In this document: positions 63,096 to 64,000 of the stretch, piece by piece | Layout: each line of letters opens with the position of its first letter | Numbering within the stretch: the first letter of the stretch is position 1 | Assembly: GCF_014076845.1 (NCBI RefSeq) | Contig: NZ_JACGUT010000047.1 | Coordinates: forward strand, 124,001-188,000 | Source of the DNA: Colwellia sp. MB3u-41 | GTDB lineage: Bacteria; Pseudomonadota; Gammaproteobacteria; Enterobacterales; Alteromonadaceae | Length of the DNA stretch: 64,000 nucleotides | Direction: 5' to 3' | Notes under the pieces: generated by a model | The model's database searches: none | Told to the model about the DNA's origin: nothing | What the model saw: only the letters and a program-made list of their open reading frames with translations | Position numbers and translations under genes: made by a program

Positions 63096-63431
63096 TTAAT
63101 TTGTCGTAATATAAGCATGCCTTAAATCTTCTGAGGTTGAGGCAAGACTACATTGTCCTGTTCCACCTAATGTAATAGTCTGCTTTGAAACTTGAGAAGC
63201 CAACAAAATAGAAAGAATATTTTTCCCTTCATTAGTTGATCCATCAAAAGTAAATCTCCATGAACTAGTACCACAAGTTTGGCTTGATATAGCACCATTA
63301 ACTTGTATTTGACAGTTCTGGCTGATTCCAGTTGTGTGGCAAACTACTTTATTAATAGTCCCGGTAAACGAAGCTCCAGCAAAAGAGTAACTAGAAATAA
63401 CAAGACTTAGAAATAGACACAATATTCTCAT
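63096..63431 (-). CDS. Small secreted protein of the array family, cassette gene f
   Basis: The 111-residue protein has signal peptide MRILCLFLSLVISSYSFA, FTGTINKVVCHTTGISQNCQ, IQVNGAISSQTCGTSSWRFT, helix NILSILLASQVSKQ, strand TITLGGTG, Cys in QCSLASTSEDL and end RHAYITTN. Four Cys may form two disulfides. Confidence 0.78.
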   Translation of the reverse strand: MRILCLFLSLVISSYSFAGASFTGTINKVVCHTTGISQNCQIQVNGAISSQTCGTSSWRFTFDGSTNEGKNILSILLASQVSKQTITLGGTGQCSLASTSEDLRHAYITTN

Positions 63432-63444
63432 TGATACACCTTAA

Positions 63445-63543
63445 ATATAACGCTCAATTAAGAGGTAAATAATAGTTGAAAAAAATAAGCGACGAAGGAG
63501 CAAATAGCTAGCTGTTATTTGTCCTGCTTGAACGGTTTATATT
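63445..63543 (-). repeat. attC-like site 8
   Basis: ATATAACGCTCAATTAAGAGG begins the site, AATAGTTG faces AGCTAGCTGTTATT in the arms, and TTGTCCTGCTTGAACGGTTTATA ends it with a degraded R'' box. Confidence 0.77.
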
Positions 63544-63556
63544 TATTTACCCCATT

Positions 63557-63901
63557 TTAAGAGGAATGAGTACCTCCAAGAGTCATTTCCCCTACGGTAC
63601 AATTAGCATCTTTTAACCACAAAGAAACATCCTTATTACTCATATATGCAGCAAGAAGGTTGGCATGAATAGCCTTTATTCCAGGGTGAGTATGATATAT
63701 AGAAGCATATTTAGCTCCATATCCACTTTGTGAAGTACAGCCACTTAACTCAGGTGATAAACGAACATTTATCCCCCCATTTTGAGTCACAACTAATTTC
63801 ACTACTTTTGAAGAAACAGTCCAACCTGCCTCCGCTGCTTGAGAAATTACAGGGGTCAAGATCAAACTAAATAAAAGCATATTTTTTACATAGGTTTTCA
63901 T
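63557..63901 (-). CDS. Small secreted protein of the array family, cassette gene g
   Basis: The 114 residues have signal peptide NMLLFSLILTPVISQAAEA, SSKVVKLVVTQNGGINVRLS, Cys in SGCTSQSGYGAKYASI, helix IKAIHANLLAAYMSN, strand KDVSLWLKDAN and Cys in NCTVGEMTLGG. It is a good member for the motif xxLLAAxxSxKxVxLxL that defines the centre of the family. Confidence 0.78.
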   Translation of the reverse strand: MKTYVKNMLLFSLILTPVISQAAEAGWTVSSKVVKLVVTQNGGINVRLSPELSGCTSQSGYGAKYASIYHTHPGIKAIHANLLAAYMSNKDVSLWLKDANCTVGEMTLGGTHSS

Positions 63902-63927
63902 TGATATACATCCATATTGATTTATAA

Positions 63928-64000
63928 AAATAACGCTTCATTAAGAGGCAAATAATGGTTGGCTAAACTAATCCACGAAAGAGAAAATAGGCAACTGTCT
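63928..64000 (-). repeat. attC-like site 9, cut by window edge
   Basis: AAATAACGCTTCATTAAGAGG, then AATAATGGTTGGCT and the facing arm GGCAACTGT are visible. The R'' end lies beyond the window, showing that the array continues. Confidence 0.78.

Larger units (their letters stand above)
60027..64000 (-). mobile_element. Distal end of a chromosomal integron cassette array
   Basis: Nine attC-like sites about 92-101 bp long alternate with eight genes, all reading on the minus strand in the normal cassette order gene, attC, gene, attC. Several stop codons lie within 1-2 bp of the attC R'' box. No integrase is in the window. Given the orientation, attI and intI should lie beyond 64000, and the site at 60027 is the last of the array. 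Confidence 0.82.

Noticed and set aside
60027-64000. CRISPR array, considered because of regular spacing of similar segments
   Set aside because: Repeats are about 95 bp, diverged, with internal arms and attC end boxes, and they separate genes rather than short spacers.

Overview
This window looks like a chromosomal segment of a marine gammaproteobacterium of the Alteromonadales, most like Colwellia or a near relative. The evidence is the AT-rich sequence, the conserved blocks cspD / clpS-clpA, uvrY-uvrC-pgsA-tRNAs and fabA, the 7TMR-DISM and GGDEF/EAL signalling proteins, and a second secDF pair. The genus is an inference; no marker search could be run.

Region 1 (1-9 kb): the 3' end of one DAHP synthase (aroF type), then clpA-clpS divergent from cspD. 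A corridor of decaying genes follows: an NTF2-like gene, a DUF3185 gene, a Na+/Ca2+ exchanger broken by an 8-bp tandem repeat expansion, and an incomplete Mrp antiporter operon with an in-frame amber stop in mrpE. Region 2 (9-28 kb) is housekeeping: a GAF-PAS-GGDEF-EAL protein, six tRNAs (Gly-Cys-Leu-Gly-Gly-Leu), pgsA, uvrC, uvrY, fabA, a 7TMR-DISM/EAL protein, an ABC exporter pair, aroG, secD-secF and metC. A 144-residue secreted ORF just upstream of secD ends in a segment resembling the arrest motif of the Vibrio export-monitoring peptide VemP. The sequence just after its stop codon can pair with the secD start codon.

Region 3 (28-36 kb) is rearranged: the C-terminal end of polB is fused to a dead IS3 copy, with a stub of an Rhs gene, a six-module FN3-like secreted protein, a dead IS982 copy, a RAYT-type transposase and a nuclease-like fragment cut by a REP-like sequence. 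Region 4 (36-59.4 kb) holds two giant secreted SpvB/FG-GAP/Rhs proteins (about 2358 and 2533 residues). They share a nearly identical pre-tip region but have unrelated tips. Each is followed at once by a different small gene, which is the layout of polymorphic toxin and immunity pairs.

Between and beyond the Rhs genes lie about 20 genes and pseudogenes for one highly diverged family of about 110-residue secreted proteins: signal peptide, beta-rich first half, a Cys, a central helix, a strand, a second Cys and a last strand. From 60 to 64 kb each gene of the array is followed by an attC-like site, so this part is the tail of a chromosomal integron whose integrase must lie beyond 64 kb. Between 43 and 50 kb the same family forms a tight same-strand cluster without attC sites. 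The most unusual content of the window is therefore a secreted-protein family spread both as integron cassettes and as an Rhs-associated tandem cluster, together with the VemP-like control of secDF.
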